Shown here: piece by piece, positions 12,801 to 25,162 of the stretch
Layout: each line of letters begins with the position of its first letter
Numbering within the stretch: the stretch's first letter is position 1
The notes under the pieces: generated by a model
The model's database searches: none
What the model was told of the DNA's origin: nothing
What the model saw: the letters and a program-made list of their open reading frames with translations, nothing else
Made by a program: the position numbers and the translations under genes
NCBI GenBank assembly: GCA_019914945.1
Contig: CM034106.1
Span: 9,796,001 to 9,860,000 of the forward strand
Reading direction: 5' to 3'
Length of the DNA stretch: 64,000 nt
From: Typha latifolia
Taxonomy: Eukaryota > Streptophyta > Magnoliopsida > Poales > Typhaceae

Positions 12801-15482
12801 GAAACTGTGCAACAAATCTCATATCGGTTCATATCAGTTGTGTAGCTCCATGTATGCAGTTTGTCTATGATAAAACAACTTCCCCTATACATCTCAACAA
12901 TGTATAGTGACACACTTTGCAATATACAACACCTCAATTTGGAGGAAGAAACAGACCTTTTCTTTAGCCTCTTTCTCGTGCTTGTGCATTTCTCTCTTTG
13001 ATATTCTTCCCAAAAGATGCAGCAATTTCCCAGAGAGAGTTGATTTTCCCGAATCGACATGACCAACCTAGTCAATAGGTAACAATCAAAATCATGTTCC
13101 GAGGACAAAAACCTGTTTGGAGGATGGAACATGTTCTGGAATATAGAGTGCAAAAGCATAAAGAAAGAGAATGATGAAAAATCAAGTTGACAAAGCAAAA
13201 TAAGATTCATAACTTACTATTGCAAGATTTAGCTGACTTGATGCATCATGAAGTTGGTCCATCATCCATTTCTCTGGCTTGTACTGACTATATGAATTAT
13301 CTCTTGTATTACTTTTATGAGTTTCCACAAAATTCAGCTGTTTTATATTGGAGGGTAGCATTGCTGAGTCGGACATACTATTATCTTCCTTCAGTTGATA
13401 GGCTTTAGATAATGAGGCAGATAATAATAAGTCACTTTCTGGAGGTAAAGTAGCTCTCTTAATATTGTTGACGCTAGAAGAAGCCATGGTAGATGTTGAT
13501 TGTGTCAAGTCATACACTGGAATGCACAAAATAAAATAAAAAAAGAATAATCAACACATTTAGGCAAGCAATTCAAAATCAATAACCTCATATACTAACA
13601 GTCATGCATCTCATAAAAGTGAGAATAAATTTACAGATAGTAAAGAAATTGCCTTACTATATGAAACCTCATTTCATGAAATTTTGACAGAATTTTCAGG
13701 TACAATACAGAGAAAATTTGCAAACTTAGTAATCAAGAGATCAGCTTCAAACATCCGGTTGAATCAAATTCCTAATGTTGGAAAATATCTAGTTCACAAG
13801 ATTATGTAATTAGTAGGGAAAATATACATAAGGGCATATATCGATTAAAGTCAGTTTTCATGTAAAACTTCCTGTGGATCAAAAAAGAGAGAGCAATCGC
13901 AAACAATTTCCAAGAATTCTTTTGTCAACTACCTTAAAGGCTTAAATAAATAAATACATAGTCAAGAAGATAGAAATGATATTTCATATTGAGATTAAGA
14001 AGTTGTCCACACTCAAATCTGATTTTGTTAGATTGCTCATCTAAAACAGGTGTTAAAGTTGCATGGCTGCACCACACACATCCATCCACCCAATACAATT
14101 GATTCGCAGAGAATATATAAATTAAAGATTAAGGATTAACAACTAAGAATTATCCTTGCTACAGTTTAAAAAATTAAGAACTAAATGATACAATATCACA
14201 GTAAACAACATATTCTAATGAATGATATAGACAAGTAAGAAAACTGCAAGATGAAATAGGTTTTAATGCAAATAAAAACAATAAAATAAGATATGTCAGT
14301 ACAGTGATCATCATGGTGCATAAACGGTACCTTTCTGGTATGATGTACTAGCTTTTTTTCTTTGGAAGTCATCTGTCAGATCTACTTTAGCCATTCCCGT
14401 AGAAAGAGACTTCGCCATTATAGATGTTCCAGAATCTCTGGATGTGCCATTAACTGCATCAAACACTAAAGAGAGTAAATCTTAATAGATTCAGAATGTA
14501 GTGCAGTACCTTCAGACAACATTCGCTGCACTACATCAAGGGAGGTATGAAGTAAATGCTCATCAATGCTATCAGATAATTCAAAGCTGAAATTCCCTAT
14601 TTCAATAAACATACCTTTCTCTCTAACATCTTTGCCAGATTTAACAAAGGAATCTCGGAAAACTCCACATATATCACAGCATACTAGACTTTCATCATTA
14701 TCAAAGGTGCAAATGGAGCACTTCCAAAGTGCAGGTTTGATAGCTTTTTCATTGATCTGTGATGATTTCTGCAATGTACCTAAGGAGCACGAAGAAATAT
14801 GAAACAGAAAAGCTTTAGTTTTGTTACTGGGATGCTTAAGCAACTGAATTGACAATAATGTACTGGTGTATGTCAGCGGTATCAAAATAGAAGAAATCTT
14901 TATATCAGAAAAAGCAAAAAGATAGCAATAAAAGAGGGCAAGAACTCTGAGTATGTCAAAATCATCAAATTTCAGGACATCGTTCTATTCATAAATCATC
15001 AATCATATAGATCAATAAATTGGTTATAATGGTAAGATCATTGAAGTAAATTATTCTCAGCATATTATAAAAAAAAATATGGACATACTGATTATTTCTT
15101 TCCTAGGATCTGGCAAACCACATTATTTCTTAAGAGAGGCCACCTCAAGTTTAATCTCTATGTGCATATATAATTTTCTATTCATTTTCCAATTGAAGAG
15201 ATAATTAGCTAGTTGAGCCTCTGGTTCATCAGACTCAGAATAACATGTAGTAAAACAGGCAGAATCGATAAGAAAAATGTACCAATTTAAACAAACAATA
15301 CTACAGTAAGTCAATATCCAAGCTGAAGACAACATTAGATTCAGCTCCACCATACCATTTTGATGACTTTTACTTTCTTCAGTATCATGGCTGTAGTCAT
15401 AATCATCATCATAGTCATCATAATCGTCGTAATCATCACGGTCTTCATCATAAGCATGTCCATAAGAAACTTTTCGAGGCAT
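9884..15482 (-). CDS. HBS1: HBS1-like translational GTPase (ribosome rescue factor) with RanBP2 zinc finger
   Basis: HBS1 acts with Pelota/Dom34 to release stalled ribosomes during no-go and non-stop decay. Ten exons join in phase to 698 residues: 15356-15482, 14510-14779, 14331-14453, 13218-13516, 12957-13067, 12227-12717, 11192-11360, 10367-10606, 10156-10290 and 9884-10015. The N-terminus [18 protein letters not shown] is the acidic Asp/Tyr-rich start typical of plant HBS1. A RanBP2-type finger follows (W61, C63, C66, C77, C80). After a disordered linker comes the GTPase domain with G1 [10 protein letters not shown] (274-283), G2 RERGVTM, G3 DSPGHKD (about 352), G4 NKMD (about 416) and G5 SAIEN, then the two EF1A-like beta-barrel domains ending VIDQDE. 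An acceptor-like CAG four bases into the leader (15488-15490) suggests a 5' UTR intron. No key residue is missing. Confidence 0.95.
11378..11403. repeat. (AT)n microsatellite in HBS1 intron 6
   Basis: A perfect AT dinucleotide run lies just upstream of the acceptor of the exon that begins at 11360 on the minus strand. Confidence 0.95.
12095..12196. repeat. 51-bp tandem duplication in HBS1 intron 6
   Basis: Two adjacent 51-bp units (12095-12145 and 12146-12196) are identical except for one A/G difference (caggaacaagg against caggagcaagg). A shorter third trace (tttagttt) starts near 12210. The array abuts the donor side of HBS1 intron 6 and does not enter the exon. Confidence 0.95.
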
Positions 15483-16290
15483 TTTTCCTGAAAGAGCAGC
15501 AAATTAACCAATTTAATTCAAAATCGAAACCCCTGGCATTGATAGAGGAGCAAATTGCAAGACATCCGCAGCATGGAAACTCTAAAAGATAAACGAAAAT
15601 AGACGAAATAGAACTTGCCCTAATCCTAATTTCAGTTTCACGCAATGCACTAAAAGAGGAGAAATCGGAAGCATCGACGAGGGGTTCTGTTAGAGAAGCG
15701 AGCTTGCTTGATGTCCAAGCTCAAAAGGACGGGGTTTGGCCCAGCCCAAACCCCACCTCCTTCACCTTCTTCCCCGATGGAGTAACTCATGGAGAGAGAG
15801 AGGGTTGCTCGGTTTTGGGATGGGTAAGGGAGACCAAATGAGAAAGAGAGAGAGAGAGAGAAGGGAGGTAGGAGGTGGTGGCTGAAGGAGCGGCGAGGCC
15901 GCCTTAGGGGTTGGGAATGAGGGGAAGGTGGCGGTGGCGGTAGTGGCGTAGTTGTCGGACAGAGATAAAACGAGAGGAAGAGCAGAGAGAGGATAGTGGT
16001 GGAGAGGAGGAGGCTCACCTTAGTCCGACAAGGTTGTCGGTGAGGTGAGGTTGCGGTGGTGTGTCATGTGTGTGTTTGGCGTTGGTTTCGAGGACAACTA
16101 GAGAGCAAGGGGGAGGGTTAGAGAGTTACCTAGACTTGAAGGAAGTCCCCGGCGAGGTGGAAAGACGGCTAAGTTGACGTGAGCTCGGGCTGGATTTGGC
16201 GTGGCCCGGGTTGGTCTCAGCTAGAGGAAGAGGACGGGAAGAGAAGAGAAAAAGACATAGAGAGAAATGGAGATAGATCTATATAAGTAA
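15483..16290 (-). promoter_or_regulatory. HBS1 leader and promoter region
   Basis: The sense (minus) strand has pyrimidine-rich leader-like sequence, a probable UTR acceptor ending at 15488, and possible UTR donors such as AAGGTGAGCC near 16015-16022. GCCCA-type motifs occur near 15740-15752, similar to site II elements. A 122-codon open frame here is Pro/Leu/Ser-rich low-complexity sequence and is not supported as a gene. Confidence 0.4.
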
Positions 16291-16317
16291 ATTTTTGGGA
16301 TTAATTAACAACCCAAT

Positions 16318-16341
16318 CCGAAATCTCGTCGGAGATTTCGG
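16318..16341. repeat. Perfect 10-bp inverted repeat
   Basis: ccgaaatctc and gagatttcgg are exact reverse complements separated by 4 bases. It lies about 100 bp before the first copy of the dispersed repeat described next. Confidence 0.8.
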
Positions 16342-16435
16342 ACCAATTCCTATCGGAAGTCGGAACAGAGGCGTGCTGGGGAGGGAGGAGGCACTGTATC
16401 GCATGTGCAAAGCACGTGCTCCTCTTTTCCCTCTT

Positions 16436-16628
16436 TTTTCTGTTTTAGTCCAACCCTTCCATATAATTATCAATTTAGACTAGAGGCGACGTTAGTGGGC
16501 TGTGGGGGGGGGGGGAGGGTGAGAGTAAGGCGAAAAGTTACACGGTCTCACGGTACCCGTTCTCCAAGCGAGCGGTACGATCACCGCCCTGTAGATAAGA
16601 CCGCATTTTGTACACCGTAGCGCTCTGT
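16436..16628 (+). repeat. Dispersed repeat, copy 1 of 2 (unknown family)
   Basis: About 190 bp starting ttttctgttttagtccaacc matches 31593-31786 in the same orientation over nearly its full length. Blocks such as gagcggtacgatcaccgccc are identical in both copies. Differences include small indels and a longer G tract here near 16503. It contains no ORF of note and no terminal inverted repeats that I can see. It may be part of an LTR or of a non-autonomous element. Confidence 0.8.
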
Positions 16629-18284
16629 TATTTGTTTTACGGTTGCTTTCAATCGTATATTTACCCTTTTACAAATTACGCCCTTGTTAGATTTTAAAAC
16701 ATAAGAAATATCTGAGATATTTTTATGCCCTTTTAAGGTAATTTATCTCGCCTAGACTTCATGAATAATTGTTTAATTTATATACATCTTTTTATTGTTT
16801 TTTTTATAGCACATTGACTCTTTTAACTATAAAGATATTTAAAATACATATTATGTTAGTTGTTCGTCATGCATAATTAATTTTAAAAACCATAATTAGA
16901 TGAAATAAAAAGAGAGAAGAATTAAAGAATATAAACGAAATGAAAAAATATTAAATAGTTGAGGAATCAAAGTATGAGAAAAAAGGCTATATAAAAATAA
17001 ATAATATTCTAAAAACCTAAATATAATTAACCACAAAAATAAAATAATAACAAGTGATTGTTATTACAACTTTCCTTTTATTTTTATCTTCTTCTCAACA
17101 TGGCTTTCGATAATTTGTTATTCATAATTGATAATTAAATGCCATACAAAATTAAAGTTATAAAAAAATTATTAAAAAAAACAGCCAAGTATTTTACACA
17201 GCTCGCTCTAATACCAATTTGCTTTCGGAAATGTAGTTGATAAAGTTTATGTGATCAAAATAATTCGTATCAAAATAAAGAAAAATATAACATCAAAAAT
17301 TTTATGTTTCACTAAGTTAAAAAGAAAAACAAAGACCCGAACATTAACACCCCTCAGATAAATTGTAATGGAGAATCCATGCATTATTGGGCCTCCTATA
17401 AGGCCAGCCCAACTAGCTAAGTAGTGCCCACCATGAGTGGTATATAAATTATCATCCATGGGCTATGCCACCTACTCACATTACACTTTGTTATAATAAT
17501 ATATATATGCACTTTATTATAATAATATATGTATCGTTTCAAACCCCCAAGCTTGTCATTAAAAAACTAACATTAATTAAATTGCTATAAGCACGGTGTT
17601 CGATTTTAAATAATAACTCTAAAAGCTCAGTTGAGTTAGATTAGTTTAAGTCAAATTTATTAAAAAAGTTATGTCGGTAATTTGTGTTTATATCAGTTAT
17701 TAAAGGTACCATAAATTGAATATTTAAATTATAAATAAAATTAGTTGGATGAATTAATTGGATTGAGATAATAAATACAAATGAATTAATTGGAAACTGC
17801 TCGCATTTTTAAGAAGTAGACTTAAATGAAATAGTTAGATATTTTATATTTTTAAATAATAGATGTGTGATTTGAACTAAGGAAACTGTTTACTGGACTA
17901 AGCTGTTGAAAAATGATGAATTATTATATTTTATATTTAATATGTTGGGTGAAAATTTGTCATCCTAATAAATTAATTTTAGATCAATGAGTGTAAAAAA
18001 ATGTCGAGCTAAAATTCAGACTGTTGAGTGTAAAAAAAAAATAATTATTTTTTGATAAAAAGAAAATCTTTTAAGTCAAAGTTGACTACTAATGCATGCG
18101 GTGTGCCCCATTCACGAGAATCCAGCTGGCAGTAGGTGAAAAGGCTACGCATTACATTACACATTGCTACCAAATACCAAATCCTTCGTACATCTACTTC
18201 CCAATTGAGATCTATTTCTCCTCCCCATTTCCTCAGACACCTCATCTGCGTCTCGTTCACACACACAAACAGAGAGAGAGAGCT
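16629..18284. other. Spacer upstream of DUF1218 gene
   Basis: Strongly AT-rich DNA with many homopolymer runs and an imperfect duplication (ttataataatatat) at about 17490-17535. No credible coding sequence is seen. The last 150 bp, with a GA run directly before the ATG, are presumably the promoter and leader of the DUF1218 gene. Confidence 0.5.
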
Positions 18285-20473
18285 ATGGCGTCTACTATCG
18301 TCGTTATCCTCGTCTTCGTCTTCGACGTCATAGCATTCGGCCTGGCCGTCGCGGCCGAGCAGCGGCGGAGCACGGTAGGATGTCCGATCCGAGGGCTGTG
18401 GTTCGTCGTTCTTCTTGTGCGATGGTGACCCTTTGGTTTCGCTGTGCAGGCGACGGTGGTGCCGGATAAGGAACAGAACTACACCTACTGCGTGTACGAT
18501 TCGGACATCGCGACGGGGCTCGGCACGGGCGCGCTGCTGTTCTTGCTCCTGAGCCAGATCTTGGTGATGGCGGCGAGCAAGTGCTTCTGCTGCGGTAGGG
18601 CCCTCCGCCCCGGTGGCTCACGCGCCTGCGCACTACTACTCTTCCTCTTCTGCTGGTGAGTACTTACTTCTTCGTCGCTTCGTCCCGCACTGGGCTTGTT
18701 TTCGTTAGACTACTTTCACCGGCGGTGACCATAATCGGAATCGTCGAGATCCGCGCGCTTCTCTGTTTGCTCTTTTTTCGCAAGGAAATTTGCATAAGAA
18801 ACCCTGCATTTAGTTTAATTTTCGTTACAGCACTTCAATCGTCGAGATCCGAGCAACTTTTTTTTTTCGTAAGGAAATTTGCATAAGAAACCCTTCACTA
18901 TTGGGCCATGCACTAAGGTGACCGTTTGAAATATCAAATTACTTTCATCATTAAATTCATTGCTGTAAAATGGCTTCATCCAAAGGTGGCATATGCATAT
19001 TTTCCTAAATTCAATAATGTCACTACTAAAATCTTTAAGAACCCCCCTAAGAAGTAAATAGGTGTTGAAAAAAACTTAAATCTGAATGTTAATTAGGAAA
19101 GGAAGAGATTTTTATTTTCTACGCATTGATTGCTTTCCGATTATGTATTGAGTAAATGAGTAGTGTATTGAAGCCTGTTAAATTAAGGAATCTGAACCGA
19201 ACTGCAATTTATCACGGATTCCAGACTCAATAAGGTTATATTATTATTGTTATTGGTGATTAGAGTTCCTAGGTTAAAAGTGGGTGGGGATTCAGGGCCC
19301 TGGCCAGTTTGAATAGGGTTGGGTGTGCAATCGGATGCATACATCGATTGCGGGCATCCGGTGACGCCGAACATACCCAAAAGTAGATAAAAGAGGATTG
19401 TAGGATTTCGGGATGCTTGATCCAGTTCGTTGGATGTGCATAATTGATGAGATTGATGAGCTAACACACATATGATAACGTGTATAGATCGAGATGCATA
19501 GGATTGGCCTTCGTCAAATCCCAATTTAGACTAAGTAGTCAGAAAAAATATAGCGTCAACTGCCTCTCTATGCTATATGCTTAAATGGGCTATATGGCAG
19601 CGTTTTTCTTTTTTTTCATCTTAAGCCATCCTTTGAAAACTTTTGTGTAAACTCCCTAACACACTAAGGTAAAATAATGAACCAAGTATGAATTCATAGC
19701 ACCAATGATCTAGATAACACTCCGATCCGACCCAGTTACTGTCGTCCCATGGGCTGTCAAAATAAACAAGCAGCTTGAGTTCTGCTAAGGCTTAGCTAGA
19801 AAGTAAATGAGCCAAGCCTCATAACATAGATTTTCCTAATTTCAAGCTTTAATCAAGTCTTACTTAATTCAAGCTTGACAACTTGAATAAAAATTTGAGT
19901 TGAGCTCATTTAAAGCTCGAACTTGAATAGAATTATATTTGAAATAAGCTTAGGCTTGACTAAATCTTGGCTTTAAAGGAAATAAGCCGAGCTTAGAACA
20001 AATTTTAGACTTGTAATTAATTTTGAGCCAAGCTTGAATACAAAGTCGGCTCGTTTAGACATGGCACATTTACACCCCTACCCTCATACACCATTTTCTC
20101 GTGGTACATGAGTACAGTACACAACCTCCACAATTGTAAATTAAATTGATTCTGCTCTTGTAGATTTCTTTTACCATGTCTGCATAGTAAAAATTATTTA
20201 TACTACTGTTGCAGGTTGACATTCATAATAGCAGAGTTGTGCTTATTAGCCGGATCGGTGCGTAATGCCTACCACACCCGATACCGCCACTTTCTGGCTG
20301 ACGGCACACCGTCGTGCCAGACTTTGCGGAAGGGCGTCTTTGCCGCCGGCGCCGCTTTTGTGTTCTTCACTGCCGTCCTTTCAGAATTCTACTACATCTC
20401 CTACTCCAAGGCCCACGTCTCTAATGCTGCTGCCCCTTATGGGAGCAACATTGGCATGAGCCCCTATAGCTGA
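18285..20473 (+). CDS. DUF1218 family four-helix membrane protein
   Basis: Plant DUF1218 proteins include the modifying-wall-lignin (MWL) and DESIGUAL groups, which are membrane proteins linked to cell-wall lignification or organ symmetry. Exons 18285-18374, 18450-18655 and 20215-20473 join in frame to 184 residues. The order is an N-terminal hydrophobic helix, a loop with the family's Cys pattern (YTYCVYDSDIATGLGTG), a second helix followed by KCFCCG, then two more helices (LFLFCWLTFIIAELCLLAG and GAAFVFFTAVLSEFYYI). The loop between the last two contains HFLADGTPSCQTLRKG. All junctions are GT-AG. Intron 2 is 1.56 kb and holds a probable hAT-like fragment. The family is clear; the subgroup and exact role are not. 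Confidence 0.88.
19750..20080. mobile_element. Possible hAT-like non-autonomous element in DUF1218 intron 2
   Basis: The segment is filled with short self-complementary words (gagccaagcttg, aagctcgaacttgaat, gagccgagctt). It ends in catttacacccct, whose reverse complement has the aggggtgtaaatg form often found at ends of plant hAT-type miniature elements. The other end near 19750 (gggctgtcaaaataaac) only partly matches. No target duplication was established. Confidence 0.35.
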
Positions 20474-23400
20474 TAGAATGTTTTCCCTACTTAGGATGAG
20501 ACTTCTTCTTGTAGTAGCTAATTGAGGCTGTAATTGAATTCTTAATTGGGCTTCATTTGGCCTCTGTTTGCACGCACGTGTAATGTTTGTCGGATGATGG
20601 CTTTCATTAGGTTGGGTATTTAGCTCCTGCACTCGGTGTGACTCTTTTGGGTGGAAAAGTATATGCTAATTAATGACTGATGCACTTGTAGTTCTTGATG
20701 AACGTTTTCTCACATAAATCCAATATATCAAATGACCAGATGATTAATCTCAGCGCTCAACTGGAGACGTGTTTAATGCATTTGCTGGATCTTATCAAGT
20801 AACAGGTTGTTAACTGTTTGTAATTTAGCCACAAATACTCTAAAAGCTGCTTCTCTTTTCCCTCTCTCTCTATGTAAAAGCACAGCCGAACAAATCATCG
20901 GTTTGTGCCAAAAGATTTGAAGGTGCTCTAAATTTGAGCATGAGACAAAGAAGTTGTTGGAAGTTGGATTCCATATTATTTATTTTTTGTTCCTCCGGCG
21001 ACTTTAATTAAACCAAGGAGGAGAGGTAAAATTTCTTTTCTACACGACATTAAGTAGTGGATCTTTTCAACCCACTTCGTCATGGATGTTCGAATTGAAA
21101 GGTCTTTAGATTCGTGTCTCCTGCACTCGAAACGTCAGTATTCGTCCTTTGTAATTGCATGCATGAATGAGTTGTTGATTAGTTGCCTTCATGGTATTAT
21201 GTCGGCATGCAAAGATAATTTAGTGGGTAGTGATGTTAACTGAGATGAAAATGATATACACTAAGTAAAAAATAAATAAAACAGATAACAGACCACCGGT
21301 GTAGCGCCGGATTTGTTGCTAGAATATAAAATTATAATTTTTTTGCTGGTAATTTAAATTTTTAGAGTAGTTAGTAAACTTAATATAGTATTAGAATCAG
21401 ATATCATATATTTAAGTTCGATCGTATTTATCTTTGTCTGAAAATATAAAACTTAACCTACAGTGAGATCACGAGCGACCAAAACAAAACAACTGTATAA
21501 TATCCTCTCATTGCCCAAATGCTATATTTGAATTGTATCAAAAGGTTAAAATATAGGAATAAGGACGAGAAGTTTTCTATTCTATCTTTTACTTTATTTT
21601 TTCTTACTAAAATCTTAATCTCAAACTTCCACCTCTCACCTCTGGTGAGTCTTACAAATGGATAGATCTAAATAGATGATAGATACTCTCTAGGGTTAGG
21701 TTAAATCTCACCTAAATACAAACAAACAAAAAAATATCCAAACAAATTCTAACTAGATAAAAATTTCTGACTGCATTCGAATGCGACCAATTTGTGTTCA
21801 AATTGGATAATCTCAAATCCAAATTCAAACAACATTAATTGCAAATGCCTACGAGTCTCAAAAATATTATTTGTTTTAATTTTTTTCGTCAACCTTTGTA
21901 ATAACTTGTGAATATATTCATACAAAAATGCTGGACTTTATTTTACACATTTTTTATATTCTATAATATTTCAAAATATATTGCTCATTACATAAATCTT
22001 AAGATAAAAGATTGTTTAGTGGTTGACCAGTTAAAAGTAGATTAAGGCAATTATTCCACTTCTGCCGCCCTGCCACTATGGTTGACTTCTAATCTAAAAC
22101 TTAAATAATTAAACATCACTTTAACCAATAAACTAGTAAATATGAATTTCTATGTCTATACTCTAGATTCATCATTGGTGGCAACCCAAATATCTTAAAC
22201 TTTGTCGATAAGCACGAGAACCAACTGTAGAAGTCAATGCTAATCTTCATTAGTGGAGTTAATTTTAGTTAAACCATATGACCCATCTTGATAAGGTAGT
22301 ATATAATTGTTTAAAACTGCAGATGAATGATGTAGGAGTGGAGGAATCACTGCAAAAATATTTAGATTTAATGACAGACGAATATTAATTGCTATGTTTC
22401 TCTTCACTCTCATCAAAATACTAGCAAATTTTTAAAGATTAATTAATAGACTGAGTTAGAATCTAGACCACTAATAAAAAACAATCGACGGTTTCGATTA
22501 AAAAAGGAAGGATTAAAGGGTAAAGAAATTAAATATTTAAGTAGTATAATGTTTTGCATTGGTCAATGGTCAATATTTTTCTATCGCAGGGGATGAGAAG
22601 TAAAAAATAAATTCACTTAGACTACTTGAGCTATAACTTATTTTCACATTAATCCTCTTATTTATTTTTATAATATTTTAACACTTTTAAACTATTTAAT
22701 ATCTCCTACCACTTTATCGTTGTTAAGGTAAAATACTAAATAATTATTGTATCAAATTTTCTCTTTCTTATTTTTAAAGTAAAAGTAAAATAATATTTAG
22801 GGGGTCTAAAATTAATTACAGAGTTAAAGAGGGTTTTAACTTCAAAAATAAACGATGACAGGGAACAATTAAAACACGACACGTGTCCACACAACGAGGG
22901 TCAATGCTGAGTAGGGCGGTGGTCCATATACACGTGTCAGTCCATCTTTGGCGTTCGAGCGTCATGGCTGCCGAAAGCAACAAAAACAGAAAGGCCGGTG
23001 CCTTTATGGAAGATAATTTAGATAGTGACCATTGTGAATATAATATATATATATATATATATATAATATATATAATTCGAATAAATTTAAGTTTTCCCAT
23101 TCAAATTACTATTCTAAAATCACCATAATTTTATTATTTTTTCTGATCAAATTAAAAATTCTTTTTTTTTTATAACTTTGCTATCAATTTTTTTTTCTAA
23201 AAAGAATTATTATTTTTGTCTGAGAGGAAATAATACATTCTCTCCTCACCCAAAAAATACGGCAAAAATAATTTGATCAGAAAACAGTAAATTATGTGAT
23301 TTTGTAAAAAATTAGGCCTGATGTTCTATATAGTCTTAGTATGAATAAAAGTTAATACATCAACCTATAATAAAAGACTCTAGATTCTTTTATTCTCTGT

Positions 23401-25012
23401 GAAATTTATTATAAAAAAAAAACACTTATAATACATTCGGCCTAATCGTTTTGATTTTATTGTCTCAAAAAAATAATTATGTCAATTAACTTAACCAACA
23501 ATTATCATGTAGATATATAAAATTAACTACATAACCAAAAATACCTAACACCAACTATGTAAATTAATTCTGTCGTTATATTTTCTTAGCCGTTTTTACT
23601 TGCTAGGTTAAACTTAACTCAGAGTATTTTTAAGATAGTGAAAATAAATCACGGTGCTGATAAATACCTATATAATAGGACAAACGATATTTATAGGGAA
23701 ACATGGCAATATTTTTTTAAAAGAAAATATAATAAAATTTATCCAAATTTTAAATATGTGGGGCAAAAATTTGATGCCTGTGTTATGGTCCCATGGAGTG
23801 GTTATGCCATTGTCTTATGCTTAACAAAGAGAGAAGAATCTTCTATCATGTACTTAGTTTGAAATAATTAAACTGATCACCAGTACTTCCGTGATAGAAA
23901 AATTCAAAGTCTAATGCCTTTGGTTTTTAGCTGTATTCTTCCAGAGAAAGAAGTCTAAAAATTATATTTGGTAGTAGCTCCAAGTTTGAAGTCGGTGAAA
24001 GGTCCTACTGCCTACGGATAAGTTTGAGATAATTTATTTTATTAATTTGGAGTCGTTAAAAACATTTAGTAAGTGTAAGCTAACTAAGAGCATCAAATGA
24101 TTTTTTTGAACTAATTAGTTCTATTTTAAATTTATTAATATTTATTTCTATCGACAACTCTTTAATTTCTACGAAGTAGAGAAATAATTAAAAAAAAAAG
24201 TCCATGCATGTAGACAACTATGATATATAAATATTCCTTTTAACTTCTGACTATAGGTTAATTAAATAGTGGGGCGGTTAGTCCTAGATAATTAGGTTAA
24301 AAACTAGGGCAATTCTTCCATAGTTTGAGAATATAATAGCCAACGCACTAAATGCAATCAGAATAAATTCTTTGTGCATCCAGTCATGTGTAGTGGTTTG
24401 GCCTAATCAATTAAGAGTAATATATAAATATAATCTCATTCCAAACTTTAATCTTAATTTTAAAATAGTAGCTTTACTAGGGAAACACCCTATGTTTTAT
24501 CTTTAGGTGTTTTTGAAATATTAAAAGTGAAATGGTAGTGCAATGAAAAATATCTATGTATGATATACATCGACAGTAAAGATAAAATATATAATGTTTT
24601 TAATAATTTTTATTGTAATTATTACTAAGTTTTTTAAAACTTTTTCAGAATTTGACGTAATTTGTAATTATTAAAATCAATAAATATATATAAATGACTA
24701 TAATACTCTCTTTTTTATTAAAGTTTTTAGGTGTAAAATATTTTTTCTAGTATAAAAGAAAAATTAATTAAAATATTTTTAAAAAAATTTATAATAATAT
24801 TTAGAGTTAGAGTTGAACTTATGATCTCCTTGTTATAAAGAACGGGACTATAAGAGGCAATTGTACACAAATCTAAAAAAAAAAAAAAAAATCCTTGTGG
24901 GACCCGCGCATTCCTAATCGCGCCGACCAATTCTTCGGTCCTCGAAGACCAAACTCCTCGCGTGGCTTCACAGTACGTCAGTATCTAATCTTCCGCCTTC
25001 GCCCCGTCCACC
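20474..25012. other. 4.5-kb gene-poor, AT-rich spacer
   Basis: After the 3' end of the DUF1218 gene (to about 20700) the sequence is AT-rich. It has an AT microsatellite at 23043-23065 and a MITE-like inverted repeat at 23116-23303. Short open frames on both strands show no family motifs or protein-like composition, and I do not support a gene here. Confidence 0.55.
23116..23303. mobile_element. MITE-like element with ~37-bp terminal inverted repeats
   Basis: The left arm (23116-23154) and right arm (23269-23303) are near-perfect reverse complements. The core ttttctgatcaaatta is exactly matched by taatttgatcagaaaa, and the outer aaaatcac/ataattt blocks match with small indels. The roughly 115-bp interior is AT-rich with no ORF. 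A clear target duplication is not visible, so the superfamily is undetermined. Confidence 0.65.
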
Positions 25013-25021
25013 TCTCTATAA
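25013..25021 (+). promoter_or_regulatory. TATA-like box of AP2/ERF gene
   Basis: tctataagc lies about 145 bp before the chosen start codon and is followed by a pyrimidine-rich leader with no upstream ATG. This is a plausible core promoter by position and sequence only. Confidence 0.4.
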
Positions 25022-25162
25022 GCACTCGAACTCTCGAATCGTAAGAGTTCGTAACCCAATTCGATCGATCTCCTTCTTCGCTCTCGCAGCTCTCTCCTCG
25101 CCTCCCTTCGAATTCCCTTCCATCTCGGCGACTTCCTTAATTTGTTTTCAGCTGGTAGCCAT

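Noticed and set aside
15061..15121. Possible microexon (atcctaggaaagaaataatc) between HBS1 exons 1 and 2
   Set aside because: Its phase does not connect to the zinc-finger exon. Joining exon 1 directly to the acceptor before 14779 keeps phase and gives a normal protein.
15650..16018. 122-codon minus-strand open frame, Pro/Leu/Ser-rich
   Set aside because: Low-complexity sequence in the HBS1 leader and promoter region, with no domain or credible start context.
19183..19524. 113-codon minus-strand open frame in DUF1218 intron 2
   Set aside because: It has no family motif, lies inside an intron of a well-supported gene, and has an asparagine run from a simple repeat.
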